From Escallonia rubra (taxonomy: Eukaryota; Streptophyta; Magnoliopsida; Escalloniales; Escalloniaceae): a DNA stretch of 64,000 bases. The notes beneath the pieces are model-generated. The model was not told the origin of the DNA and did not search any database. It was given only the letters and a program-made list of their open reading frames with translations. Numbering within the stretch: position 1 is the first letter of the stretch; the number at the start of each line of letters is the position of its first letter. The stretch spans positions 207,501 through 271,500 of the forward strand of contig JAVXUO010001493.1 of the NCBI GenBank assembly GCA_033065855.1, in the 5' to 3' direction. This document shows positions 35,802 to 47,345 of the stretch, piece by piece. The position numbers and the translations under genes are program-made.

Positions 35802-36499
35802 TAAGCCCCCACTTCCTTAGCCAAAATGTTTGGCTGAGAAAGTTATACCTGGTGTCTTGAGACACGCATCAGATTTGTAAGGGATTCTCTATGCGCTTGT
35901 AAGGGTAAATAATATTTCTCTACTCCATGTGCTCGGACCTAATCTCTTGGGAGCTTAAGCGGTGGAACTTTGCCCAAGTAGGGCACTAGAACTCTAGCTC
36001 TTGAGAGCTAGGCCTTAGAATTTTGCCTAAGCAGGCTATTTGGAATCGTTTTTGGGAAGGCGAATCATGAGATCTCGAGATCCTTTAGAGGTTGTGCCCC
36101 ATGGTAGCCTCTCTGGGGAGAGGACACAAAGATGTGCATGCAAGTCGTTGCATGTGTTTGTGCAAATTTGCTTAAGTGTTTGAATATCCCCTTGAGGGGT
36201 TTCACTTGACAATGTAGTTTTCACCTCTCTTTTGGAGGGTGTTTGTTTCATGCAAGTGTGTGTTCTTTAGCTTGAGCCGACCACATCATGTTTGCGCTTT
36301 ACTTTGACGTGAACTCTTATCATCAGCTAAAAGCTGGCAAAGAAGCCTCGCACTCATGCTTGGCTGGGATTTGAATTGACAAAGAATGGTGGGGGGATGA
36401 AGTCCCACATAGTGCTTTGCCATTTCACGGGTTAGAGCTGTAGTTAAACCGTTCGGATAGAACTTGAGCTCCATCCTGTCACCCTTAGGGGCGTTCATC

Positions 36500-36870
36500 C
36501 CTTGAGGGACTGCCCTATGGGGCTAGTGAAACGTAGAGTTCTGGTAAGCGCCCTTGAGGCTGATGGCATAGAGATAATGTAAATACTCTCGGGGGTTTGA
36601 TGGAACATAGGTTCTCTTACGCGCCCTTAAGGGCGGATTGAGCATAAAGCTCATGTAAATACCCTTGGGGCCTGGATGGAACTCAGAGTTCTCGTTTGCA
36701 CCCTTGAAGGCTGATGGAGAGCAAAGCTCATGCAAATACCCCTGAGGGTTTGACGGAACTTAAAGTTTTCGTATGCACCCTTGAGGGCTAACGGAGCGTG
36801 AAGCTTGCGAAAATAACCTAGGGGGTTTGATGGAACTTAGAGTTCTCCTACGCACCCTTGAGAGCGAATG
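36500..36870. repeat. Tandem repeats, about 77-bp period
   Basis: The motif GAACNNAGAGTTCTCNTACGCNCCCTTGAG recurs near 36525, 36602, 36680, 36757 and 36833, each followed by a GGGGGTTTGATGGAAC-like stretch. Copies differ by point changes. It lies inside the non-coding LTR element. Confidence 0.8.
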
Positions 36871-38329
36871 ATGGAAGTTACAAATACTTGTTGTCGTTAT
36901 GCTAAATAAGAAGATGCAGGGCATTGAGCTTGTAATATGGCCGCTGTTATGAAGCTCCCCGTCTGAAAGGGTACAGGGCATTAAGCCCATACTATTGCTG
37001 ATATCATAAGATATAAAGCCCTCCTGCCTTTGAGAAGACATGGATATATAAAGACGGCTTTTCAGCCTATATGTAGGGCACGGTCGCAAGAAGACCTGTA
37101 AGAATAATATAGAAGACCATAATCAGCTTGCTCAACTAAACGAGCAAATAAAACTAAAGGACGCGGAGTCCGTATAAGGAATATGTCACTGATGATCAGT
37201 AGAGATAGAGGACACAAAGTCCGTCTGAGCAGGATATCACTGGGTGATCAATAAAGTAGTTGCTATAGTTTATCGATATACTGAGAAGCAACTGAATTCA
37301 GTTTGCTGGTTGCATGAGCTTGAGCTTGCAGTTGTACCAGGCATATTAGCGATGCCATCAGCAAAGGCTGGCGATGAGTTCTGATTCAAGAGATGCGGTG
37401 ACATCATGCATGCCTCCATCCTGGTAGGACTAGCTTCTCAACAAGCAGCAATGTGAATATGTCACAGATAAAGGCCACTGTATGACCTAATATACCACGA
37501 GATGATATATAATGCCAAGTCGGCAGGATGCTGCAGCAGAAACCCTAGGCGTGACTTCTAGTTGCAACGTGCTGTGTATTTGTTCCTCGCTTTATGAAGT
37601 AATTTATACGTCACTGTTGATGCTCACGGGCATATTTTAAGCCCTTGCAACAAGAAAAAGTACATGACTGAGAAAATAACCTTTTAAGCAATAAGGCATA
37701 TGAGCTTACAAGTGCAACTATGTTTTTAACACGGAAATAACATCAATGTTTATACATTGCGGCCCTAGTATGGCTTTGTCAATCAGACGACAAGGTGCGC
37801 TGCACTGTGCGTCACAGGTGAGCTTAAAAGTCATAGTAATCAGGAGCCCCGACTTGTGACCTGCTTGCGCCAATTGACGCAACTGGACAATGCTAGACTC
37901 AAATAAATAGGTCTAGGTAATATAGAGCACGCATGAAAAGTAGCCTCTGGTAGGCTTGCTAGCGTCTTCAATTGTAGTCGCTTAATTTTCAACGACATGC
38001 CACCAAAATATAACATGTGCTCATACTTTAAAGAACGCGTAGCATACCGAATTAATGAGACCCTGTAGGTCTTATGTTCAAATATGCGTTATAAAAATCT
38101 TTATGCTTGAAGGAGTTCGTGGCATATGTCAAATAAATAAGACCCTGGGGGTCTAAAGTATAAATAGACATCTTTTATACGCACAAAGTATAATGCCTTT
38201 AACAAATGTGATCTATGTCTAATAAATAAGACCTTGTGAGTCAGAAATATAAACATGCATTTTTGAAGGGAGAATGTAAAAATAAAAAGAAAGAAAGGAC
38301 CTTTTTTTTATTTGATCAAAGATCAACAG

Positions 38330-39660
38330 TCGGCCTGGCGATGCGGCAGCGTAATGGTGGGGCGGCCCCTCCATTTCTGCCTGTGCGATTGATGGCTAGA
38401 TCAGAGCAGCCACGGCGATGACACCTCTGCGGCCACCCTTTGCCGAAGATGTAGGGCCGGTCACTGCTGGTGGATCCAAATTCGACCGCTTCTCCCTCGG
38501 GCTTGACCTGATATGTGGCGACAATGCTGTGTGCCCAGCGACGATCAAGAGTTTAATAAAGGTGGCGTCGGTGATTTGCCATCTGCTGCAATGGGGTATG
38601 ATTATCGAGGCTAAAGTTTGGCGACAACAATCCTTGTCAGTTGACGGTGCTAACTGATTCGCAGTGGCGGTGGGTCTTCAGTGACACATCAATGGCACAT
38701 CCGTGGTGGCGGTTGCGACGGCTGCTTGTCGCTATGGTGACAGCACCTATTGGCGTTGCCGCTAGTTGCGGTGGTGATTGGAGTGGCTACCGCTTGACGG
38801 TTGACCGGCGGTGAGTTATTGCTGCTGACCATGGTGGATGGGGCGGCATCGGGTGAGGCCGCAATGGTGCAACGCCGGCGCCTTGCCGGAGGAGTCGATC
38901 AGACTGTGCGATCAGCTTCTTCTTCCTCCCTTTTTTTTAATTTCTTGGGATATTGTTGGTGCTGCTCCGGTAGCTTTTCAACGGCTGTGCGGCCGATTAT
39001 GGTGGTCGTGGTGGTCCTGCGACGTTCCTTCGTGGATTGTCGCGGGTTGTTGGTAACCACTAATGATTGCTGCCGACGGCAGGCCTCATGTCTGTACAGT
39101 AGGGTCTGCTGATGGAGGTGGCTTGGCTGCGGTGGCTGATAAAGCTAGCGCCACAGTAGTGGTCGATGGACAGATCTCGGAAGGAGGCGACACCGGTGCG
39201 TCGATCAACAGATCTCGGAGGAAGGGTAGCGGTCCCTTGATATGCATGTCGACGGCCTCTCGCCGATGGTAAGTGGCCAGGCTATGCGCAACGTCGATGC
39301 CTTGCTGGAGGACATGCTGCGGTGGCAGCGCTAGGGTACTGACCCATGACCAGTGGCTCTACCGTGGCTTCTTCATCAATATTTATCTTTTCTGTGGTTT
39401 GGTTGCCATTGCTGCTCTGGCAGCTTCGCCGCTGTGGTCGGCGGTTTGTGGTGCCTGCGACCCCAGTGGTGATGGTTACGCAGGCGTGAGGCTGCCCGTG
39501 TAGGCATTGTTGGTTGCGATGATGTCACTGCTGGTTCTGCCATAGGGCTGCCGGCAGCAGCTCACTTCATTTTTTTTGGATTGTGATGACAATTGGTCTG
39601 AGACCCGTGACGGCGGTGGTTCTGTCGGTTGTTCGACACGTAGCCATCGGTGGCTCGCTG
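38330..39660. other. GC-rich block inside the LTR element
   Basis: Rich in GGTGGCGGT, TGCGGTGG and GCGACG words and clearly different in base composition from the flanking repeat. Short open frames on both strands show no domain. It could be captured host DNA or the element's own 5' region; I cannot tell which. Confidence 0.4.
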
Positions 39661-39681
39661 GTCCCACGGATGACCCCAATC

Positions 39682-40087
39682 TGTTGCTGCTAAAATATGT
39701 TTCGCGTATGCTCCGGAACCCTAGCCCTGGACCGATGATCTGCAAGACAGAAAACGAGTGACTGCCGGGTGGGGAACATGCTTAAGTCAGAGCGCAGCTA
39801 CATGATAGTAACTATGAAAAGAATGAAAGACTGTGTGTCTTTTTGTGTGTGTATAGTTGTCTGCGTACTTGGGGATAACCCCCTTTTTATAGGTGTAGGT
39901 AGAAGACCCCTAGTAGGACTGGGCTGTGCGCCAGATACATTAGGATTGCGCTAGGATCCTTGAGGATCACCGTCACGATCTCTGAGGACTCTTTTAAAAT
40001 CTATTCCTTAATAAGGTAGTTTGACCCAGTTTGACTGAGAATGCCGGGTGTCCCCCAATTATTGAGAGTTCTATTTGAGTTATATCA
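39682..40087 (-). repeat. LTR (right) of the non-coding LTR element
   Basis: Pairs with 35384-35801. It ends in TATATCA followed by the GAAAG duplication. Confidence 0.85.
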
Positions 40088-40528
40088 GAAAGCTTGAAAG
40101 CGAAGGAGACTTTTAAGCATGCATTTCGTTATTGACTCCATTTTCAAGTTGCTTTTTTAGAGAAATAGGTAACATAACACTTATTGCATGCGCAATTGTT
40201 GTCTCCCTCACTTGCCTCTGCCCTACCCCACCTTCACGCCTACGAGTTTAAGACTAATGCAGAAGTTTTTATAGCAATAAAAACTACAACATATCAACTT
40301 AGGCGAGGTCAATACATCTAAAGGCATCAAGCATGTCACGTCAAGAAATGATGGGCTTTACTCTATTCTACCATTGTCAATTAGATCGAATTTTTCTTTA
40401 ATTCAGCAAAATAACCATGCCCAGTAACATCTTGACGTCGACAAGTTACACATCGTTTTCTTTCCACGTCAGTTTGGAGTTACAGATCTGGGATGTGTCC
40501 ATGTGTCAAATTGCTTAGTTTGATTAGG

Positions 40529-40567
40529 TGGTGATACCATGTCAGAGTTGATGACATGATATCACCA
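40529..40567. repeat. Palindrome in array unit 1
   Basis: Arms TGGTGATACCATGTCA and TGACATGATATCACCA with a 7-base loop and one mismatch. Confidence 0.9.
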
Positions 40568-41823
40568 TTATGTGGAAGTGTTTCTCCAAAGTAGCGTTGG
40601 TTATTTTCATTCCAGTTTCAGTTTCCAATACATGCTCACCAGTACCACTGACACTCACCACAACCATTGCGGATCTGATATCTCTTGTCTCTACGCCTCT
40701 TTTAAATTATGTTGTAATCACCACCCCTTCATCAAAATGATGTTACGTTGCTCCAACAATTATTACGGACCAACTTCCCAAAACTCGGACTATCACAATC
40801 ATAAACCACAACACCCTTGTCATCGTCAACCTAATCTGGTGAGTTCGTTAAAAATATCCGTTCCTTCTCTTACTAAGTTTGGTGTACACTTTGATTTCAT
40901 TTCGTTATTTTTTGGTTTTTTTTACAATCATTAATGTGTGCACTATATTTTACTAAATTTGAAATTGCGAAAGTCACTTCTCCAAAAACTTCTATAAACC
41001 TCCATAGATCATTTTTAGACATGTAATACATTAGGATTACAGTTAAATGAAAATCCTTTCAAATCTTCTCGCAATGGAATAACACTTCCTAATAAAAAAA
41101 AAATTATACACACACACAACATATTGTAAGTAATAACACGAGATAAAATAAGTAGGAACAATCTCACCGAACTCTAAATTCAAACTAAGGTTTTATCGTA
41201 AAAAGTTGATTCGCGTCTCCCAGAATCAGTAGCTCGATGCGATGGGTTTCACGGCACACACTTAAATGTTACGACCGCAGTCACTAAAGAACATGAGGAC
41301 GAGATCATTGAACTCCAGACCTCAGGACATAATGGCAATCTGGGGAATAGGGAAGAGAACCAGTTGCTTGCTCAATGAGATAACCCTTTGTGTATTAGAA
41401 TCAAGAGGAAGAAAGGACAGGTGGCATTACAAGATTAGAATGAAAGACGCGCCCAAGGAAACGCTACGGTTTGGTTAAATCGAATTTAGTTTATGTTAGT
41501 TTTAGCGGCACTTTTTAATTTGTTAAATTTTTCCGCATAGCACTTAATGCATTTTCGATTCTTTTTTATTGTAACCAAATTAGCTTAAAGAGAGGGGTTG
41601 TCACTGTGGAGTGATCATGCTTGATATTGTAACCATTTCCCTACTTTCTCTATAATGAAGTTATGTTCTCTCTCCCTCAAGTTCTTCTCTTATCTTCTTC
41701 CATTTTACTCTGTTCAACCTATTTTACCATTGTCAAGTGTCAACCAGTCAATGTCCGTTCACGTCAGTTTGGACTTATAGATATGAGATGTGTTCATGTG
41801 TCAAATTGCTTAGTTTAATGAGG

Positions 41824-41862
41824 TGGTGATACCACGTCAACGATGATGACGTGGTATCATCA
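41824..41862. repeat. Palindrome in array unit 2
   Basis: Arms TGGTGATACCACGTCA and TGACGTGGTATCATCA with a 7-base loop and one mismatch. The core ACGTCA/TGACGT is a bZIP-type box. Confidence 0.9.
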
Positions 41863-43144
41863 TTATGTGGAAGTATTTCTCCAAATTAGCGTTGGTTATT
41901 TTCATTCCAGTTCTAGTCTTTAAGACATGCTCACCAGTACCACCGGCATTCATCACAACCACCATCGATCTGATATCTTTGGTCTCTACGCCTCTTCTAT
42001 TTCTGCCGTAATCACCGCCCCCTTCATCAAAACGTTGTTACGCTGCTTCAACAACTATTATGGACCAACTTCCCTAAACTCAGACCATCACAGTCATAAC
42101 CCACAATGCCCTTGTCGCCATCGACCTAATGTGGTGAGTTTGCTATAAAATCCATTATTTCTCCTACTACGTTTGGTGTAAACTTTGATTTGATTTTTTT
42201 GAGAGTCATTAATTTGTGCACTATATTTTACCCAATTTGAAATTGTGAAAGTCATGTTTGCTTCTTCAAAAGCTTATGGTAGATCGTTGTTAGACACGTA
42301 ATACACTAGGATTACAATTAAACATGAATCCTTTTGCAGATCTTTTTGGAATGGAATAATACTTTCCTACACAAAACAACAAATATTACAGCACATTATA
42401 AGTAATAACACGCCGTAAAATAAATAGAAACAACCTCACCGAACTATAAAGTCAGCCAAGGCTTTTTCGTAAAAGGTTGATTCGCGCCTTCTGGAACCAG
42501 TGGCTCAATGTGATGGGCTTCACGGCACGCATTTGAATGTTACGATAGCAGTCACCAAAAAACATGAGGACGAGATCACAAGACCCCAGAGCTCAGGACA
42601 TAATGGCAATCAGGGGAATAGGGAAGAGAACGAGTTGCTTGCTCAAGGGGAAAACCCTCGGCGTATTAGAATCAAGAGGAAGAAAGGACATGTAGCACTG
42701 CAAGATTGGAATGACAGACATGCCCAAGGAAAATTTGCCGCTTGATTAAATCGAATTTGGTTTAAGTTGGTTTTAGTGGGACTTTTTATATTGTTAAAAT
42801 TTGCAGCATAGCAGTTAATGCATTTTTAAATTTTTTGCTTCTTTTCTATTGTAACCAAATTAGCTTAAAGAGAGGAGCTGTCAATGTGGAGTGATCATAC
42901 TTGATATTGGCATGATTTCCTTCATTTCTCTACAACGATTATTGTTCTCTCTCTAGTTCTTCTCTTCTCTTCTTCCATCGTACTCTATTCAACCTATTTT
43001 ATCATTGTCAACCAGACGATTCTCTTCAATTCAGCAAAACTGCAGCGTCTCGAGCTTGATACAATACAGCACTATCCGTCCACGTCAGCTTGGAGCTACA
43101 GATATGAGATGTTTTCATGTGTCAAATTGCTTAGTTTAATTAGG

Positions 43145-43183
43145 TGGTGATACCACGTCAGCGGTGATGACGTGGTATCACCA
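43145..43183. repeat. Palindrome in array unit 3 (perfect)
   Basis: Arms TGGTGATACCACGTCA and TGACGTGGTATCACCA are exact inverted repeats over 16 bp around the loop GCGGTGA. Confidence 0.95.
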
Positions 43184-44490
43184 TTATGTGGAAGTATTTC
43201 TCTAAATTAGCGTTGGTTATTTTCATCCCAGTTCCACTCTTCAAGATATGCTCACCAGTACCGACGACAATCATCACAACTATTGGCGATCTGGTGTCTC
43301 TGGTCTCTATGCCTCTTCTAATTCCGCAGTAATCACTGCCCCTTTATCAAAACTCTGTTATGCTAATTCAACAACTATTTCAGACGAACTTTTCCAAACT
43401 CGGACCATCACATAAACCACAGTGGCCTTGTCACCATCGGCCTAATCTGGTGAGTTTGTCATAAAATCTATTCCTTCTCCTACTAAGTTTGGTGTAATCT
43501 TTGATTTAATTTTTTTAGAGTCATTAATTTATGGACTATAATTTACTCAATTTGAAATTGTGAAAGTCACTTTTGTTCTTCAAAAACTTCTATAAACCTC
43601 TATAGATCGTATTTAGACATTTAATACAGTAGGATTACTGTTAAACATAAATCCTTCTACAAATATTTTTGAAATGGAATAACACTTTCCTACACAAAAC
43701 AATAATTATTACAACACAATATAAGTAATAACATGTGATAAAATAAGTAGGAATAATCTTACCGGAATATAAAATCAAGCCAAGGCTTTGTCCTAAAAGG
43801 TTGATTCACGCCCCCCGAACCAGTGGTTCAATGCGATGGCTTCACAACAAGCACTTGAATGTTACGACCGCAGTCACCAAAGAACATATGGATGAGATCA
43901 TGAGACCCTGGAGCTCAGAACATAATCGCAATCGGTTGAACAGGGTAGAGAACCATTTGCTTGCTCAAGGGTGAAACCCTCAGCGTATTAGAATCAAGAG
44001 GAAGAAATGCCAGATGACACTGCAAGATTAGAATGATAGACGCGCCCCAAGGAAACATTGTCGTTTGATTATATCGAATTTGGTTTAAGTTGGTTTTAGC
44101 GGCACTTTTCTATTTGTTAAATTTTGCCGCGTAGAATTTAATGCATTTTCAAAATTTTCGTTTCTTTTCTATTGTAACGAAATTAGCTTAAAGAAAGGGG
44201 CTGTCACTATGGAGACATCATACTTGACATTGTAATGATCCCCCCCCCCCCTTCCTTTATAACAAAGTTATATTCTCTCTCGCTACTTCTTCTCTTCAGT
44301 TCTTCCATCTTACTCTGTTCTACATTTTCTACCATTGTCAACTAGATCGTATTATTCTTCAATTCAGCAAAAATGCCATGACCAATGTCATTTCGAGCTC
44401 GATACTTTACCTGTTGTTGTCCGTCCACATCAGTTTGGAGTTACATATATGAGATGTGTCTATGTGTCACATTGCTTTAGTTGAATTAGG

Positions 44491-44529
44491 TGGTGATACC
44501 ACATTAGTGGTGATGACGTGGTATTATCA
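44491..44529. repeat. Palindrome in array unit 4 (decayed)
   Basis: Arms TGGTGATACCACATTA and TGACGTGGTATTATCA, same 7-base spacing, four mismatches. Confidence 0.85.
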
Positions 44530-45899
44530 TTATGTGGAAGTAATTCTCCAAATTAGAATTGGTTATTTTCATTCCAGCCCTAGTCTTCAAGACATGCTCA
44601 CGAGTACCACCGGCACTCATCACAACCACCGTTGATGTAATATATCTGGTCTCTACGCCTTTTCTAAATCTGCTGTAATCACCACCCCTTCATCAAAACG
44701 GTGTTATGCCGCTTCAACAACTAGTACGGACCAACTTCCCCAAACTCGAACCATCACAGTCACAAACCACAATGTTGTTATCGCCATCGACCTAATCTGG
44801 TGAGTTTGCTATAAATTCCATTCATTCTCTTACTAAGTTTGGTGTAAACTTTGATTTGATTTTGTTCTTTTTTGCTTTTTTAGAGTCATTAATCTGTGCA
44901 TTTCTTCAAAAACTTATGTAAACCTCCATAGAGCATTTTTAGACATGTAATACAATAGTATTACAGTTACACAAAAATCCTTTCAAATCTTTTTTGGAAT
45001 GGATAAAATAACAAAACAAATATTACAAAAAAAATAATATTACAGCACATTGTAAGTAATGACACGCGATACAATAAGTAGGAAAAATCTCACCGAACTA
45101 TAAATTCAAGCCAAAGTTTTGTCCTAAAAGGTTGATTCGCGCCCCCTAAAACCAGTGGCTCTATGCGAAGGGCTTCACGACACGTAACCCCCAAGATAAG
45201 TATTAGCTCTATTTGCACATACTTGCAACAGAGTCTCTTGAACTGTCGTCTTGACTTTCTCTTCCACAATCATATAATATAAGATTATGTGAATATGAAA
45301 ATCATCAAGGTGCATAAGAAATTTTTTGGAGTAAGTGTGTTTGCTTCAGGGGTGTGAAGTAGTTTTGGTGTGTGTGATTTAGTGTTGGCCAAATGGCATA
45401 TCTATAGAGGGAAAATGGCAAAGTCCTGAAGGCTAAGGAAAGGAAAAGAGTTAAAGGTGGATGGATCTGTCCATTTAGTCAACAAAAGCAGCAGTCAGAT
45501 GGTGAACAGTTCTCTCTATTAGTCAACAAAATAGGGGGGAAAATGGGAGTGGGCCCCACATAAAAGCTATATATTGCCATCCTCAGACATTACAACGATT
45601 ACTGTCATACACCATAGGGATAGACTCCTCTCAAAAGGCCTCATATACACAAATCGATAGTGCCCTTTGGACTTCATGACTTCTTATTTATTAAATAAAT
45701 AACGGGCTTTATCATTTATTGAAAGGCAATATTGTGTTTGGGCTTGGTAATGTAGTTTAATTAATTAATTCAGTCCAAATTTATTTAATTAATATGGTCC
45801 TATTAAAACGTGCGGTTCAATCTAGTTTAATTGTCCAAGTCTGGTCCATTGCATGTCAATCCAGTCCTCGGTTCAGTCCATTGCACTTTCTCTTGTGAC

Positions 45900-47345
45900 A
45901 GGTTTACATGCTTTCTCGGTACATTTGGTTTCAGCATATATTTCACATTTGTCTATGTTGGACTCATGAAAATTAGAGATTAAACCCATCTCTTTCATCT
46001 TCTTTATGTATGCATAATTCACATGTCCAAGTTTACCATGTCACACATCAGTAGAATCAATCAAGTAAGCAAAAGTAGATGATGAGGTTTTAATTAAGCA
46101 AATCAGCAACATTAAGTACATAAAGGCCTTACTCTAGATACTCTTTACCAATAGAGATGTCATTTTCTGTCAGAGTCACAATACCTCCTTCGAACAGAGT
46201 CTTAAATGCCAGTCTTACCGAGTAGCTGCACTGACATAAGGTTGTGTTTGATCATCGACACATGAAGCATATTAGACAGTAAAAAGGTTTTAGCTGAGGT
46301 GAGTTTGAGAACTACCCTTCTCTTTCCCACAACTGGTACCGACATGTTGTCTCCCACGTACACGCATAATGTACCATCCCCCATATTTAAGTAGGAGGCA
46401 AACACATCTCGGCTAACACTGATGTTTCTAGTGGAATCCGATTCTAAAACCCATACATTCACTTCCATAACTGAGTTCCCTTCTGACACCACAGCTGCAA
46501 TGATATCATCATCTCTCTCAACCACATTTGTTCTAGCTCTTGGTGGTGCCCTTCTGTTATTATTACTATGGTGGCAGTACTGGTTTTTGTTGTGTTGATT
46601 ACCTCTCCAAAATTGGCAAATAATTGCATAATCTCCTGCTTTTCCATCAACGAACATTGTCCCTTTTTTTTGGTGAATCCATGGATTAGACACTTAACCT
46701 CTTTCGAAGTTATTAGATTGAGGTCGTCCACGAGGCTTATGACCATGTCCCCTATTTTGTGATTGTTGGGTCTTAGCTGGTTTAATTTTAATTACGTTAA
46801 TCTTGGGCATCATTTCTTTAGCCATACCAGTCATTTATAATTTTCTATTTTATGCCTCAACTTTAATATAGATTATTAGTCATTGGCTATCTCTTTCGTC
46901 TAAATTTCAATTTAAAATCCTTACAAGGGTCGGGCAATTTCTCGACAAGACATTGAGTTTTAAATCTTTTAGGTAAAATGTCGCCCTCTTTAACTAAACC
47001 ATTTGTGATATTGTTAAAATCATTTTCAGTCTCAATGCTTTTATCATTAGTCATTTGATAGTACAAAAAGTTAATGGCTAAAAACTTTTTAGTACATTCA
47101 TCCTCAAATTCATACTTGCTGGCCAATTCATCCCATAAAGCTTTAGCAAGGTAAAATGGTTATAAATGCCACATAGATCATTTTATGAAGTATTATGAAT
47201 ATTAGTGAGACAAAATTTATTAGCAATTTTTCATGTTTCTAAGTTTTATGCATAACTTTCAGTATTATCATCTGGTATTATGATCCGGCACAGGTTCAGT
47301 TTGAACAAAAGAGATTCTAGAAAAAATTAAGACATCCAAAACCAT
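45900..47345 (-). pseudogene. Copia gag, protease-linker and pre-integrase remnants
   Basis: From high to low coordinates there is a gag N-terminal piece (FDRNSFKRWKDMVLDVL, about 47300-47390) and a gag body (46887-47126, KRFKTQCLVEKLPDPCKDFKLK). A zinc-knuckle and linker region follows (46202-46746, WVLESDSTRNISVSRDVF, LHVSMIKHNLMSVQLL). The pre-integrase box is at about 45960-46060 (HGKLGHVNYAYI-like, GLISNFHESNID). Stops occur throughout. Confidence 0.75.

Larger units (their letters stand above)
35384..40087 (-). mobile_element. Complete LTR retroelement without coding domains (LARD-like)
   Basis: Two diverged LTRs of about 400-420 bp (35384-35801 and 39682-40087) share their start TGTTGCTGCTAAAA and end GAGTTATATC(A/G). 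The exact 5-bp duplication GAAAG flanks the whole (35379-35383 and 40088-40092). Orientation is inferred as minus. That strand gives a TATA-like CTATAAAAAGGGGG in the LTR and a purine-rich AAGGAAGTGGGGGCTT next to the left LTR. Next to the right LTR it reads TTGGGGTCATCCGTGGGACC, like the TTGGCGCCGTC primer site of plant gypsy elements. The 3.9-kb interior has no gag, RT or integrase that I can read. It holds tandem repeats (36500-36870) and a GC-rich block (38330-39660). Confidence 0.88.
40371..45180. repeat. Tandem array of about 1.3-kb units (3.5 copies)
   Basis: The anchor (A)CCATTGTCAA or ATTGTCAA recurs at about 40372, 41726, 43003 and 44331, giving periods of about 1.28-1.36 kb. Each unit has, in order, a long palindrome and a stretch starting CATGCTCACCAGTACC. 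A segment resembling the start of the copia LTR at 47462 follows (TGTTAAACATAAATCC to the CCAGTGGCTCAATGCGATGG region). Then comes a block with ACATGAGGACGAGATCA and CAAGAGGAAGAAAG, ending in an LTR-like AGAGAGGGGCTGTCAC to TCTCTATAA stretch. The fourth unit runs into the left LTR of a copia element. No intact coding is seen. Confidence 0.8.

Noticed and set aside
41927..42745. Open frames in the tandem array as protein genes
   Set aside because: Homologous frames in the other units are broken differently, so no coding constraint is apparent.
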